This document shows, in pieces, positions 18,325-27,630 of a DNA stretch of 64,000 bases. The stretch lies in contig NZ_CANMZW010000002.1 in the NCBI RefSeq assembly GCF_947502445.1, positions 310,001-374,000 on the forward strand. The letters run 5' to 3'. A model generated the notes under the pieces. It made no database searches. It was not told the origin of the DNA and was given only the letters and a program-made list of their open reading frames with translations. This DNA is from an uncultured Brevibacillus sp. (lineage in GTDB: Bacteria > Bacillota > Bacilli > Brevibacillales > Brevibacillaceae). The translations under genes were made by a program, and so were the position numbers. The first letter of the stretch is position 1, and every line of letters begins with the position of its first letter.

Positions 18325-19672
18325 TGTGTTTCTCCTCCCGATTAATCTGTTCCACACGTGCAGTCGCACTACCATCTTTTAATCGTACCATGAGCTCGTC
18401 TCCCGGAGCAAACTGCTCTACGGATTTCACTAAAGTTTCACCTGTATACACCAAGGAAAAGCCCCGCTGCATGACCTTCAGTGGACTGAGTGCATCTAGC
18501 TGTGCAACGCGAGCCGCAAACGACATTTGTTTTTGTGTGAGGTGTCCCCTGATTCGCTCATCCAGTCGCGCCCGGAGCGTGGATACATTTTTATGCCGCT
18601 CGCCGATCCGATCTGCAAGTCTGTATCGCTTCAGCTGTCCATCGATTCGCTCAAATCGCTCACGTCTTCTGACGAGCAGATTCTTCATCGCTTGACTCAT
18701 CCGCAGATGTACCCTGTCCAGTCGTTCGGCTGATTCCTCCAACCGCCTCTGCGGCTGACGCATGGCATAGGAATTCGCTAAACGTTCCAACCGCTTACGC
18801 TCTGCGCTCAGGCGATTTTGTACAGCGCGGAATATGCGGCTATCGAATTGCTTGACTCGCTCTACCCATTCCAAGTAGTGCGGTACCGCCAATTCTGCTG
18901 CGGCGGTGGGGGTAGCTGCTCGCACATCCGCTACAAAATCTGCAATCGTTACGTCCGTTTCGTGTCCGACAGCCGAGATGACGGGGATAACTGAGGAGGC
19001 GATGGCCCGTGCCACCATCTCGTCATTGAAAGCCCATAGCTCTTCGATCGAGCCGCCGCCTCGCCCCACGATCAGCACATCGATATCCGTCTGCTGATTT
19101 ATAATACGAATCGCTGAGATGATAGAAGTAGGTGCGTCCACTCCCTGCACGACAGCCGGAGCCAGTACGATCTGGGCTTGCGGGTATCTGCGCCTGATCG
19201 TTGTGCAAATATCCCGAATCGCCGCCCCTGTAGGTGATGTAACCACCCCTACCTTTTTTGGGAAACGTGGTAGTAGTCGTTTTCTTTCTGCCGCAAACAA
19301 GCCTTCTGCCGCCAGCTTTTCTTTTAATTGCTCAAACGCCAAATAAAGAGATCCCAGTCCATCCGGCTGCATCTCTTTGGCATATAGCTGATAGGCGCCA
19401 TCCCGTTCAAATGCAGAGATCGAGCCCCGTACGATTGTTTTGGTACCATCCTTTGGTAGGAAGCGCACGAATCGATTATAGCTGGCAAACATCACCACTT
19501 TGATCCGCGATGTCTTATCCTTGAGGGTAAAATACATATGCCCGCTGGAGTGGTGGGTAAAATTCGAGATTTCTCCTCTCACCCATACATCCTGCAAGTA
19601 CGCTTCCTTCTCCAGCACATGCTTGATGAAGCGATTCAGATCACTGACAGATAAAATGTTTTGTGCAGCCAT
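18293..19672 (-). CDS. xseA: Exodeoxyribonuclease VII large subunit
   Basis: Catalytic subunit of exonuclease VII, which degrades single-stranded DNA. The 459-residue protein has an N-terminal OB fold (LQDVWVRGEISNFTHHSSGH), the catalytic domain with VVTSPTGAAIRDI and the GRGGGSIEELWAFNDE block, and a long basic coiled-coil C-terminus that accepts XseB. The order xseA-xseB-ispA is the Bacillus arrangement. Confidence 0.95.
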   Translation of the reverse strand: MAAQNILSVSDLNRFIKHVLEKEAYLQDVWVRGEISNFTHHSSGHMYFTLKDKTSRIKVVMFASYNRFVRFLPKDGTKTIVRGSISAFERDGAYQLYAKEMQPDGLGSLYLAFEQLKEKLAAEGLFAAERKRLLPRFPKKVGVVTSPTGAAIRDICTTIRRRYPQAQIVLAPAVVQGVDAPTSIISAIRIINQQTDIDVLIVGRGGGSIEELWAFNDEMVARAIASSVIPVISAVGHETDVTIADFVADVRAATPTAAAELAVPHYLEWVERVKQFDSRIFRAVQNRLSAERKRLERLANSYAMRQPQRRLEESAERLDRVHLRMSQAMKNLLVRRRERFERIDGQLKRYRLADRIGERHKNVSTLRARLDERIRGHLTQKQMSFAARVAQLDALSPLKVMQRGFSLVYTGETLVKSVEQFAPGDELMVRLKDGSATARVEQINREEKHNGSQENIPRE

Positions 19673-19741
19673 ATGCCCTCCTATAGAAAAGAAATGGATA
19701 AAGCAATGAGTGCCCTATCCATTTCCAAGTAGCAGGTACTG

Positions 19742-20596
19742 TTATCGTTTTGCTTGCTTTCTCGCTGCCATCACCGTGTTTTTCAAAAGCATCGTAATGG
19801 TCATAGGGCCTACGCCGCCAGGAACTGGTGTCAAGTAGCTTGCCACTTCCTGCACTTCGTCAAATTTGACGTCCCCTACCAGCTTGCCTGTTTCGATGCG
19901 ATTCACCCCAACGTCGATTACGACCGCCCCAGGCTTCACGTGTTTTTTTCCAATCATGTGAGCACGACCAGTAGCAACCACGAGAATATCCGCTTTTCGC
20001 GTGTACTCCTCCAGATTTTGCGTGCGTGAATGACACATCGTGACCGTAGCGTTTTCTTGCTGCAAAAGTAAGGAAACTGGTTTGCCGACGATGTTGCTGC
20101 GGCCGATGACAACAGCATGCTTGCCTGCAATTGTTGTACCTGTGCGTTTGATTAATTCAATGATCCCGTGCGGTGTGCAAGGAAGCATCGTTTCATTCCC
20201 CAGCACCATATTGCCTACGCTGATTGGATGAAAGCCATCCACGTCTTTTTCCGGGTGGATCGCTTCGATCACAGCAGCCTCTGAAATATGAGCTGGCAGA
20301 GGGAGTTGAACCAAAATCCCGTTAACGTTCGGATTTTCGTTCAATTCTTGGATGATCGTGAGCAATTCTTCCTCTGTAGTCGAAGCATCCTTCAAAATCA
20401 ACTCAGAACGGATTCCGACTTCCTCACAGCCCTTGGACTTTCCGCGTACATACGAATGCGACGCAGGATCATCGCCAACCAATACTACCGTCAAGCCTGG
20501 GACGATCCCTTGTTTTTTCAGATCAGCAACTTCGTTTGCCAATTCGAAGCGAATACTTTGTGCTACTTCTTTTCCTTGGAGAATGGTTGCAGCCAT
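19742..20596 (-). CDS. folD: Methylenetetrahydrofolate dehydrogenase/cyclohydrolase FolD
   Basis: Bifunctional enzyme interconverting 5,10-methylene-, methenyl- and 10-formyl-tetrahydrofolate. The 284-residue protein has [15 protein letters not shown] with the active-site Tyr and Lys, [24 protein letters not shown] and the NADP-binding [14 protein letters not shown]. Start ATG 20596 follows GGAGG; an open extension to 20671 lacks any support. It is 89 bp downstream of the TsaD-like gene, with xseA following. Confidence 0.96.
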   Translation of the reverse strand: MAATILQGKEVAQSIRFELANEVADLKKQGIVPGLTVVLVGDDPASHSYVRGKSKGCEEVGIRSELILKDASTTEEELLTIIQELNENPNVNGILVQLPLPAHISEAAVIEAIHPEKDVDGFHPISVGNMVLGNETMLPCTPHGIIELIKRTGTTIAGKHAVVIGRSNIVGKPVSLLLQQENATVTMCHSRTQNLEEYTRKADILVVATGRAHMIGKKHVKPGAVVIDVGVNRIETGKLVGDVKFDEVQEVASYLTPVPGGVGPMTITMLLKNTVMAARKQAKR

Positions 20597-20684
20597 GGAG
20601 AAAAAGCCTCCTTCATTTACGTCGATACATCCAGTGTACCGATTTAGTGAGTAGCTGTAAAGCCGAATCATAAAAAGTTCACCA

Positions 20685-21647
20685 TTATTTAATGTTCGTC
20701 TTTTGCTTCATCCACCCAAGCATAGCCACGCCATAAGCATTGTCCCCTGAATAAACAGGGTTGCAGAAGTACAATTTCGCTTTGACTGCAGGGTGCTCCA
20801 ATCGTTTGATCAAGCGCTCACGCATGTATTGATTCGCAGCGACACCACCGACGATCAGGATATCTTTCGGCAAGCCTTGCTCTACTGCATGGCGCAATGA
20901 CTTTTCCAGTGTATTGGCGATACATTGCTCTGTTGCACGGGCAATATCAGCGTGGCTTGCCGTTCCTGCCTGAAGTGCTCGAAGCAGCGATGCTTCTGGT
21001 CCTGAAAAGCTAAACGATAGACCATCAACCGCTGAGGAAACCCGAAATTCTCCTGATGCTTGTTTCGCCAGCTCCTCCAATTGTGGACCTGCCGGAAATG
21101 ACATCCCAAGAGCAACGCCGATACGGTCTACTAATTGTCCGGCATGAAGGTCAATGGTACCTCCTACCTTTTCAATCGAATAACCCGTACTCAATCGTTC
21201 ACATACCAGAAGCTCACTCGTACCTCCAGATAGATGCACAGCCAAAAAGCGGTTCTCTGCGGGCCGTACATCGGCGGTATATTCCCCTGCGGCAATATGT
21301 CCTTCCTGATGGGTAGTCAAATGAAGCGGAACACGCAAATAGGTCGCAAGTGATTTCGCGAGACCTTCTCCTACCTTAAACACTGGCATGTAGGATTGAT
21401 CTACAGGGCGGGGCTTTTCACTGACACATACAGCTTCGATCTCATAATCCATCCACTTCATTTGCTCACTTAGTTCTGGCAAGTTCATCACATGCTGAAA
21501 GACGGCTTCAGACTGCTGCAGACCGCGCTTTCCTTCCTTTACTTTCAGGAGGCGTTTTGCTTCTGCCACAATCCGGCCGTCTTCCTGAGCCAAGCACAGT
21601 GATGTCCGGTAATTGCTCGTATCAATGCCTAACATTACCTTAGTCAT
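20685..21647 (-). CDS. Kae1/TsaD-like paralogue
   Basis: A 320-residue member of the ASKHA/Kae1 fold. TsaD itself makes the t6A modification of tRNA. This copy keeps HQEGH (His113, His117) and Asp302 in SGDNAYG, the positions of the TsaD metal ligands, and an N-terminal [13 protein letters not shown] like TsaD's nucleotide site. However several blocks differ: it is shorter, has [18 protein letters not shown], and sits by folD and nusB rather than with tsaB/tsaE. I take it as a second, specialised paralogue of unknown substrate. Start ATG follows AGGAGA. Confidence 0.7.
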   Translation of the reverse strand: MTKVMLGIDTSNYRTSLCLAQEDGRIVAEAKRLLKVKEGKRGLQQSEAVFQHVMNLPELSEQMKWMDYEIEAVCVSEKPRPVDQSYMPVFKVGEGLAKSLATYLRVPLHLTTHQEGHIAAGEYTADVRPAENRFLAVHLSGGTSELLVCERLSTGYSIEKVGGTIDLHAGQLVDRIGVALGMSFPAGPQLEELAKQASGEFRVSSAVDGLSFSFSGPEASLLRALQAGTASHADIARATEQCIANTLEKSLRHAVEQGLPKDILIVGGVAANQYMRERLIKRLEHPAVKAKLYFCNPVYSGDNAYGVAMLGWMKQKTNIK

Positions 21648-21665
21648 GCTTGTATCTCCTGCCTG

Positions 21666-22070
21666 TTACGCCTGTGCCGTCTCACGAGTCTGCAAGAAGC
21701 TGGACAAGACGCCGTTAATATACCGATGGGATTGCTCATCAGAAAACAGTTTGGCAATCTCGATGGCTTCATTCATAACGACTTTATCGGGAGTTTCTGC
21801 TTCAAACATGATCTCATAGAAAGCCAGACGAAGAATAGCGCGATCCACATTGGCAATTCTCTCTAACTGCCAGCCACGCAAATACTTTTTGATTTCTGCA
21901 TCAATCTCTGCCAGGTTTTTTAATACACCATCGAGGAGATAACGCAAATACTCAGCTTTTTCTTCGGATTCTTCCATAACCAGTGCAACTGCTTCCTTAA
22001 CTGGGACTTCAGCCATGTCAATCTGGAATAGACATTGGACTGCTTTTTCTCGTGCTGTTCTTCGTTTCAT
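21666..22070 (-). CDS. nusB: Transcription antitermination factor NusB
   Basis: Helical protein that with NusE (S10) binds boxA RNA and supports rRNA antitermination. The 134-residue protein begins MKRRTAREKAVQCLFQIDM and has AILRLAFYEIMFE...DKVVMNEAIEIAKLFSDEQSHRYINGVL, the full family core. The second ATG (22070) is better spaced from AGGTGA than the first (22079). It lies in the asp23-amaP-DUF2273-nusB order common in Bacilli. Confidence 0.95.
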   Translation of the reverse strand: MKRRTAREKAVQCLFQIDMAEVPVKEAVALVMEESEEKAEYLRYLLDGVLKNLAEIDAEIKKYLRGWQLERIANVDRAILRLAFYEIMFEAETPDKVVMNEAIEIAKLFSDEQSHRYINGVLSSFLQTRETAQA

Positions 22071-22120
22071 TCCATTCACCTACTAATTAAAGTGAGCTCG
22101 GAGTTTCTCCCCGAACGTAA

Positions 22121-22342
22121 TCACCGGAACTTGCCTGGCAGAATCCGATCAAGGATTTCCCGCAAATCTTCTTTATGATCCAATTTACGACCAATGTAGT
22201 AGCCGGTTCCGACAAACACAACAAACACCAGTGTATCCCAAAAGCCGACAAGAAGGTAGATGATACCGAAAAAAAGTCCGGCAATAACCCCCATTAGCTT
22301 CCCCTTGTGCTCCCACAATAACTCCCATAACATGGCGTTCAC
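22121..22342 (-). CDS. DUF2273 small membrane protein
   Basis: A 73-residue protein with a long hydrophobic centre (about 16-50) and a charged C-terminus (RKLDHKEDLREILDRILP). It matches the DUF2273 family that lies beside AmaP and Asp23 in Firmicutes. It starts 3 bp after the amaP stop, so the two are coupled. It is probably part of the membrane anchor of an Asp23-type surface-stress layer; the biochemical role is not known. Confidence 0.8.
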   Translation of the reverse strand: MNAMLWELLWEHKGKLMGVIAGLFFGIIYLLVGFWDTLVFVVFVGTGYYIGRKLDHKEDLREILDRILPGKFR

Positions 22343-22345
22343 CTT

Positions 22346-22909
22346 CTATTCCACACGCTTGCGAGCCGCGTAGTTTTCTTGCTGTGCCACTTCCGTAACA
22401 ACGACTGCTACTTCAGAAATAACAACCCCAGCAATGCCTTCCACTTGCTCCTTTACACCGGTCTGCAGCTCTAGTGTCAAATCAGGCAAAGGCGTTTCCC
22501 CATCCACAGAAACACGCAAGGTAATAATATTGCCGCTTTCCAATGCTTTCACAGTCGTTTTCATATCACGGACGCCTTTAACCCGTCTCGCAGCACGCTC
22601 AGCAATGGTTTGGATCGTCTGAATCGTAATATTAACTTCACCCAGATCATTGCGCTGGCGAATACCGCGTTCCACTTTAGGCTTGTTTCTGCGGAAGGAA
22701 CTGAAAAAGAAACGAAGGCTGACAATGAGGAAAATGATCGCAACGATGAGATACGTAATGTTGGTCCCAGCTAGCATTTGATCTACATATGGCGTAAATA
22801 CATCTGGTGAGACCCAGCCGCTAAAAGCGGTTATTGCAATGCAGGACAGGATGATCAGAGCAAAGCTGTAAATCGTCAAGATAAAGCGGTCAAACAAATT
22901 CACATGCAT
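22346..22909 (-). CDS. amaP: AmaP, Asp23 membrane anchor
   Basis: A 187-residue protein with two N-terminal membrane segments (about 8-25 and 47-67) followed by a soluble domain resembling Asp23 (DLGEVNITIQTIQTIAERAARRV and later VEGIAGVVISEVAVVV). In Staphylococcus AmaP anchors Asp23 to the membrane. Start ATG 22909 follows AAAGGAGA; the frame opens upstream to 22981 without support. It is followed by DUF2273 and nusB. Confidence 0.85.
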   Translation of the reverse strand: MHVNLFDRFILTIYSFALIILSCIAITAFSGWVSPDVFTPYVDQMLAGTNITYLIVAIIFLIVSLRFFFSSFRRNKPKVERGIRQRNDLGEVNITIQTIQTIAERAARRVKGVRDMKTTVKALESGNIITLRVSVDGETPLPDLTLELQTGVKEQVEGIAGVVISEVAVVVTEVAQQENYAARKRVE

Positions 22910-22980
22910 CTCTCCTTTGAGCCATGTTTGCAATTGAGACAAACAAGGCACGTATGACAAAAGCCCAATTTGAATGAGCA

Positions 22981-23006
22981 AAATGCCCCCTGTTAGTAGG
23001 GGGCAT
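22981..23006 (-). terminator. Intra-cluster terminator or attenuator
   Basis: ATGCCCCC (23006-22999) pairs with GGGGGCAT (22990-22983) across 8 nt and is followed by TTTTGC. It lies between asp23 and amaP; the short T run suggests partial termination. Confidence 0.6.
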
Positions 23007-23020
23007 CCATCCGCTGCATG

Positions 23021-23440
23021 TTAACGCACGCGCTGGTAATCTTCCACTACAGCAGCAGGCGCTGGCGCTTTTTCTTCGGCTTTCAGCTCTACGTCGACGA
23101 TATGTACGTTAACCTCAACCACCGAAAGACCAGTCATGCCCTCGATCGCATTACGCACACTATCTTGAATATTTCGAGCAACATCCGGAATTCGGTGTCC
23201 GTATTTCACGATAATCGAAACATCAACCGCAGCCTCACGGGAACCTACTTCCACGCGAACGCCTCGTGCAATATTTTTACGGCCCAATCGTTCAGCTATT
23301 TCTCCTACGAAACCGCCGCTCATTTGTGCTACGCCTTCTACCTCGGAAGCAGCCATGCCCGCGATCACTTCCAACACTTCGGGAGCGATCTGGACTTTCC
23401 CAAGCTCCGTTCTATCTAAATCTGGAGTAAACTCTTCCAT
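23021..23440 (-). CDS. Asp23/Gls24 family envelope stress protein
   Basis: A 139-residue Asp23/Gls24 protein (YqhY-like). The body LGKVQIAPEVLEVIAGMAA..VEGVAQMSGGFVGEIAERLG and the later RIPDVARNIQDSVRNAIEGMTGL are typical. In Bacillus subtilis YqhY lies next to accC and influences lipid synthesis; here too it directly follows accC. Start ATG 23440 lies 6 nt after AGGTG. The acidic/proline-rich C-terminus (KAEEKAPAPAAVVEDY) is variable in the family. Confidence 0.88.
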   Translation of the reverse strand: MEEFTPDLDRTELGKVQIAPEVLEVIAGMAASEVEGVAQMSGGFVGEIAERLGRKNIARGVRVEVGSREAAVDVSIIVKYGHRIPDVARNIQDSVRNAIEGMTGLSVVEVNVHIVDVELKAEEKAPAPAAVVEDYQRVR

Positions 23441-23507
23441 GCTTCGCACCTCCCTTTAGATTTGTATTACATTATAGCAAGAGCACCGTTTTTTTACAAA
23501 TCAGCCC

Positions 23508-24860
23508 TTACTCACCAAGATTCAGATCATACAGCTCCAAAAACTTGGTGTCAAATTGCCCACTGACAAACACTTCATGCTCAAGAACTTTTAAATGGAA
23601 AGGAATCGTGGTTGTAATTCCTTCGACCACAAATTCTCCGAGTGCACGTTTCATTCTCTCAATCGCTTCATCGCGGTCTTTTCCCCAAACGATCAGCTTT
23701 GCGATCATCGAATCGTAGTACGGCGGAATAGCGTATCCGGAATAAGCTGCGCTGTCCACACGAACTCCGAAACCACCTGGGGCCAGATATTCTGTGATCC
23801 GTCCTGGAGATGGCATGAAGTTTTTCGCAGGGTTTTCGGCATTAATCCGGCACTCAATCGCCCATCCGTCCAGCTTGATGTCATCCTGAGTGAATGACAG
23901 CGGCTCTCCTGCTGCAACCGTCAGCTGTTCCTTGATCAGATCAATTCCTGTTACCAGCTCAGTTACAGGATGCTCTACCTGAATACGCGTATTCATTTCC
24001 ATGAAGTAGAATTTCCCGTGTTTGTCCAGCAAAAACTCAACAGTACCGGCTCCGTGATAGGAAACTGCCTGAGCAGCAGCTACTGCTGCTTCTCCCATCT
24101 CCTTGCGAGTTTCTTCACTCAAGGCAGGGGACGGAGCTTCCTCGATCAGCTTTTGATGCCGACGCTGGATGGAGCAATCGCGTTCGCCCAAGTAGACAGC
24201 ATTGCCATGCTTGTCAGCCATGATTTGAATCTCTACATGGCGAGGGCCTTCTACGAATTTCTCCAGGTATACCCCGGCATTACCAAACGCTGTTTTCGCT
24301 TCATTTTGCGCCTGACGAATCGCTTTTTCCAAGTCTTCGTCGTCTACCGCAACGCGCATTCCGCGGCCGCCACCGCCAGCAGTTGCTTTGACCATGACTG
24401 GATAGCCAATTTCATTCGCTGTTTTGATAGCGTCAGCTACATCTTCAATCAAGCCCTCTGTACCTGGTACAGTCGGTACGCCAGCCGTTTTCATCGTGTC
24501 TTTGGCTGTAGACTTGTCACCCATTTTCACTATCGCTTCTGGATCTGGACCGATAAAGGTGATATTGCATGCAGTACAAATCTCTGCAAAATCAGCGTTT
24601 TCCGCCAAAAAGCCGTAGCCCGGGTGGATTGCATCTGCTCCCACCTTGGTCGCTACGCTCATGATGTTTGCTATGTTCAAATAGCTTTCTTTGGATGCCT
24701 TTGGACCAATACAATAGGCTTCGTCGGCCAGTTTGACATGAAGCGCCTCACGATCCGCTTCGGAGTAGACAGCGACCGTACGAATGCCCAGCTCGCGACA
24801 TGCACGGATAACCCGTACGGCAATCTCACCGCGATTGGCAATCAATACTTTTTGAAACAT
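23508..24860 (-). CDS. accC: Acetyl-CoA carboxylase biotin carboxylase subunit
   Basis: Carboxylates the biotin on AccB using ATP and bicarbonate, the first half-reaction of malonyl-CoA synthesis. The 450-residue ATP-grasp protein begins [20 protein letters not shown], has the glycine-rich lid [13 protein letters not shown], and the [12 protein letters not shown] and [13 protein letters not shown] blocks. Start ATG 24860 follows GGAGGAG. It lies 16 bp after accB. The carboxyltransferase genes accA/accD are not in the window. Confidence 0.96.
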   Translation of the reverse strand: MFQKVLIANRGEIAVRVIRACRELGIRTVAVYSEADREALHVKLADEAYCIGPKASKESYLNIANIMSVATKVGADAIHPGYGFLAENADFAEICTACNITFIGPDPEAIVKMGDKSTAKDTMKTAGVPTVPGTEGLIEDVADAIKTANEIGYPVMVKATAGGGGRGMRVAVDDEDLEKAIRQAQNEAKTAFGNAGVYLEKFVEGPRHVEIQIMADKHGNAVYLGERDCSIQRRHQKLIEEAPSPALSEETRKEMGEAAVAAAQAVSYHGAGTVEFLLDKHGKFYFMEMNTRIQVEHPVTELVTGIDLIKEQLTVAAGEPLSFTQDDIKLDGWAIECRINAENPAKNFMPSPGRITEYLAPGGFGVRVDSAAYSGYAIPPYYDSMIAKLIVWGKDRDEAIERMKRALGEFVVEGITTTIPFHLKVLEHEVFVSGQFDTKFLELYDLNLGE

Positions 24861-24876
24861 TTCGCTCTCCTCCACC

Positions 24877-25377
24877 TTATTCTGGCTTCACCAAAAACAA
24901 CGGTTGACCGTATTCAACCAATTGGCCATCTTCTACGAGTACTTTAACAATCTCGCCCGTTACTTCGGCTTCAATCTCATTAAACAGCTTCATCGCTTCT
25001 ACGATGCAAACTACTTTGCTCGCATTCACTTTGTCGCCTGCTTGAACATATGCTGGTTTGCCTGGCTCTGGAGCGCTATAGAAGGTTCCTACCATCGGGG
25101 AAACTATTTTGTGCAGGTTGGCGTCATCTGCTACTGGCGCAGCTTTTGGCGCTTCCACAGCCACTGGGGCTGCTACAGGAGCTGGTGCAGTTGCTGCGGG
25201 AGCTACTGCCACTGGAGCAGCTACGGGAGCTGGTGCAGCAGGTTGTGCAACTACTACTGTTTCTGTACCACTGGATTTTCTCAGGGTGACTTTTGTCCCG
25301 TCGGATTCCAGCTTGAATTCATTAATGGAAGATTGATCAATCAACTTAATAATTTCGCGGATTTCATGAATTTTCAT
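24877..25377 (-). CDS. accB: Biotin carboxyl carrier protein
   Basis: Carries biotin between the two active sites of acetyl-CoA carboxylase. The 166-residue protein has an N-terminal dimer segment ([21 protein letters not shown]), a long flexible Ala-Pro-Val linker (about 44-82) and a biotinyl domain with EAMKLF, Lys130 being the biotin site, preceded by [14 protein letters not shown]. Start ATG 25377 is 12 nt from AGGAG; a TTG at 25386 is closer but gives an unusual N-terminus. Confidence 0.95.
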   Translation of the reverse strand: MKIHEIREIIKLIDQSSINEFKLESDGTKVTLRKSSGTETVVVAQPAAPAPVAAPVAVAPAATAPAPVAAPVAVEAPKAAPVADDANLHKIVSPMVGTFYSAPEPGKPAYVQAGDKVNASKVVCIVEAMKLFNEIEAEVTGEIVKVLVEDGQLVEYGQPLFLVKPE

Positions 25378-25487
25378 TACGAACAAGCACTCCTTCGTTT
25401 GTTTCGATCAAGATTCAGGGAGTCAATTATGTATCCTTTTGGCAAACCATAAATCCATGGTAGCTTGTTGCCTAGACCACGTCAAGA

Positions 25488-25531
25488 AAGGATTTCCCCT
25501 CTTCTTTCCCAGAAGAAGTGAGGAAATCCTT
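25488..25531. other. Long perfect-armed hairpin between spoIIIAH and accB
   Basis: AAGGATTTCC (25488-25497) and GGAAATCCTT (25522-25531) flank an inner CTTCTT/AAGAAG stem, giving a 44-nt hairpin. Neither side has a T run, so it is not a classic terminator; it may be an RNA structure in the accB leader or an end of the spoIIIA transcript. The rest of 25378-25597 shows no gene. Confidence 0.5.
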
Positions 25532-25597
25532 ACAATCATACCCGTTTTGAGTGTAGCTTATAACGGGTAGACGTCCACAAGATTCACCCGCATTCAC

Positions 25598-26263
25598 TCA
25601 AGAAGTCTTAAACTGGACGTTAATATTCGTAGCCGGCACATTCAGATGCTGCTTGACATGCGCGATGATTTCTACGGCTTCATTTGCGCTCAGTTTATCT
25701 TTTTGTACAATGACCGTTACTTTATCGTCCTGTACAAATACAACTGCATCCTGGTAGCCGCTTGCTTTGAGCATTTCCTCGACATTCATCGTGGCATTGT
25801 CCTGGGAAGAAAGCTCTTCGTATTTTGCTTTTGCTTCAGCGACTGCTTGTGGAGAGGAGTCTGCATTGCTCATGATCGTGATCTGTTCATCCTTTTGCTG
25901 TTGAACCTGCGCTTCTCTCTTCATTTTATAGCCTTGGAAAATCTCGCTTGTGGTATCTGCTACTGGCACTACTGCATTACCCGCTGTCTGCTTGGCTGGA
26001 TCAGGAGTCGCGGGAGTATTTGCTTTTGGTGCAGTAGCTTCTTTGTTGTTGTTTTTCGCATCGACTGGTGTAGCTTGAGGAGCTTGCTCGACTTGCTTGG
26101 ATTCAACCACGACTCCAGAAATCTGCTCTTGCTTTTGCACAGCCTGCTGATTTCCCGAGGTGGGCACTTGGTCCACAGGTCCCTTCACTAAGTAGTACCC
26201 AGAAAGCACCACCATGACAGCCAGCATTGTCAACAACCACACTGTTTGTTTCCGCAGAATCAT
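25598..26263 (-). CDS. spoIIIAH: SpoIIIAH, mother-cell channel protein
   Basis: Single-pass protein whose extracellular YscJ/FliF-like domain meets forespore SpoIIQ to form the feeding channel across the two membranes. The 221-residue protein has a membrane helix at about 7-25, an Ala/Gln/Pro-rich spacer (about 30-105) and a C-terminal ring-building domain with SSPQAVAEAKAKYEELSSQDNATMNVEEMLKA-type helix and the QDAVVFVQDDKVTVIVQ strand pair (quoted in parts). It is the last gene of the spoIIIA operon, as usual. Confidence 0.94.
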   Translation of the reverse strand: MILRKQTVWLLTMLAVMVVLSGYYLVKGPVDQVPTSGNQQAVQKQEQISGVVVESKQVEQAPQATPVDAKNNNKEATAPKANTPATPDPAKQTAGNAVVPVADTTSEIFQGYKMKREAQVQQQKDEQITIMSNADSSPQAVAEAKAKYEELSSQDNATMNVEEMLKASGYQDAVVFVQDDKVTVIVQKDKLSANEAVEIIAHVKQHLNVPATNINVQFKTS

Positions 26264-26276
26264 TTGCCATTACCTC

Positions 26277-26918
26277 CTACCCTTTTTTGGGCAAAATGGA
26301 TATCTTGTAAGCGGGAACATCTAAAACCTTTTGAACAGCTTCGGTGATCCACGCTTTCACCTGAATGTTATCAGCACCCTTTGCTACCACCAGGACGCCG
26401 CGAACGCGAGGCTTCAGCGTTTTCACGACGACGGGTTGGTCTTGCTTGCCGCCCTGGATGATGACCAACTGCTCATCGCGGGACTGGTCATTTTGATTGC
26501 GAGTCGCTTTTTCCTTGTCCATCTCCTGATTCGTGGAGGAGCGTATGTTTCGGTTCTTTTCCACTACCAGCTCAGGTGTGGATTCTAGATTGACCATGAC
26601 GTCCACACCCCCTACACCGACCACGCTCCCCAAAATATCCCGCAGCTGTGATTCGTATATGTTTTCGTACTCAGCGATGATGTCCGTAGCGGGTGAGCTT
26701 CCCAGTACGGGAGTCGATGTGTCGCCGCTTGGCGTTCCCCCAGATTCATTCGTGGAGACACCAAATCCGAGGGGGGCCTGATCTTTTTCTACAGCGAGAA
26801 AGTCCGTCAAAATCATAGCTGCAATTCCTACTCCCAATATGACAATCAAATAATGGAATGGCCTCAGCTTTTTATTTCCACTTTTGCCTTCCCATAGCTT
26901 CTTCAGCTTTTCCAGCAT
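26277..26918 (-). CDS. spoIIIAG: SpoIIIAG, ring-forming channel protein
   Basis: A 213-residue protein with one membrane helix (about 24-41) and an extracellular ring-building domain with a large inserted strand region; the Bacillus protein forms a 30-mer ring. LRDILGSVVGVGGVDVMVNLE and the C-terminal VKAWITEAVQKVLDVPAYKI identify it. Start ATG 26918 follows GAGGTG. The frame runs open a further 159 nt into spoIIIAF in another frame, with no support. Confidence 0.93.
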   Translation of the reverse strand: MLEKLKKLWEGKSGNKKLRPFHYLIVILGVGIAAMILTDFLAVEKDQAPLGFGVSTNESGGTPSGDTSTPVLGSSPATDIIAEYENIYESQLRDILGSVVGVGGVDVMVNLESTPELVVEKNRNIRSSTNQEMDKEKATRNQNDQSRDEQLVIIQGGKQDQPVVVKTLKPRVRGVLVVAKGADNIQVKAWITEAVQKVLDVPAYKISILPKKG

Positions 26919-26949
26919 CTCTCTCACCTCGCTTTTTCGGACACATCCG

Positions 26950-27621
26950 TTATTGTTTTTCCCCTCCGCGAGACTCGTCCACGACAACAACCTGTTCCTT
27001 GGTAAGTCCCCACTGCGTGGCAATATCCGTAGAGATTTGTGTGAGCATCGGGTCGCTCTGCTGCGCTGCTGCTGCAATTTCCTGTTTTGGCTTGACGGAA
27101 GACTTCTCGCCGATGACTATCTCTACCGGTTGAATTGGTTTAACGGTTTCGATCGGAATCTGCCCTTCCTGCTTTTTCTCTACTGGCTCTCCCAATACTA
27201 GCTCGATTCTTTCCAGCTTAGGCTGGTCGGGATTTTTGCTATTTACGATGACTGCCACGTCCTGTACCTCTACCCCATACGCTTCCTCTACCCTTGCCTT
27301 CACTCCCGCTGCAACCTGTTTTTGGACATAGACGGTCATTTGTACATCCTGCTGGCCTAATAGTTTGTCGGTGATCCGTTTCCACTCCGCATCGGCTGGC
27401 TTGTTCAATTGCTGCTGATAGCGATCCAGTCGAAACGCAAGGTCCTCCTGCGAAAGACTAAACAGAGAGAAGACCGGAGAAATGATCGTGAGCAAAAGAA
27501 TCAGGCCCATCACCATCTTGACGTAACGCTGGAGTGTCGTATTCGGGAGAATTAAATCGAGAAAGGCTGCCAAGAGGACGAGTAGGATGATTTTTTTCAG
27601 CCATAAGGTTAACCATGTCAT
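26950..27621 (-). CDS. spoIIIAF: SpoIIIAF
   Basis: A 223-residue protein with two N-terminal membrane helices (about 5-25 and 31-48) and an extracytoplasmic ring-building-type domain (VQMTVYVQKQVAAGVKARVEEAYGVEVQDVAVIVN, quoted here in parts: TVYVQKQVAAGVKARVEE). The start is ATG 27621 after TAGGTG; the GTG at 27630 overlaps that site. It is needed for sigma-G activity in engulfed forespores in Bacillus. Confidence 0.92.
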   Translation of the reverse strand: MTWLTLWLKKIILLVLLAAFLDLILPNTTLQRYVKMVMGLILLLTIISPVFSLFSLSQEDLAFRLDRYQQQLNKPADAEWKRITDKLLGQQDVQMTVYVQKQVAAGVKARVEEAYGVEVQDVAVIVNSKNPDQPKLERIELVLGEPVEKKQEGQIPIETVKPIQPVEIVIGEKSSVKPKQEIAAAAQQSDPMLTQISTDIATQWGLTKEQVVVVDESRGGEKQ

Positions 27622-27630
27622 TTCAATCAC

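Noticed and set aside
20685..21647. Calling this gene canonical tsaD
   Set aside because: Sequence is divergent in the substrate region and the context is not that of tsaD; left as a paralogue.
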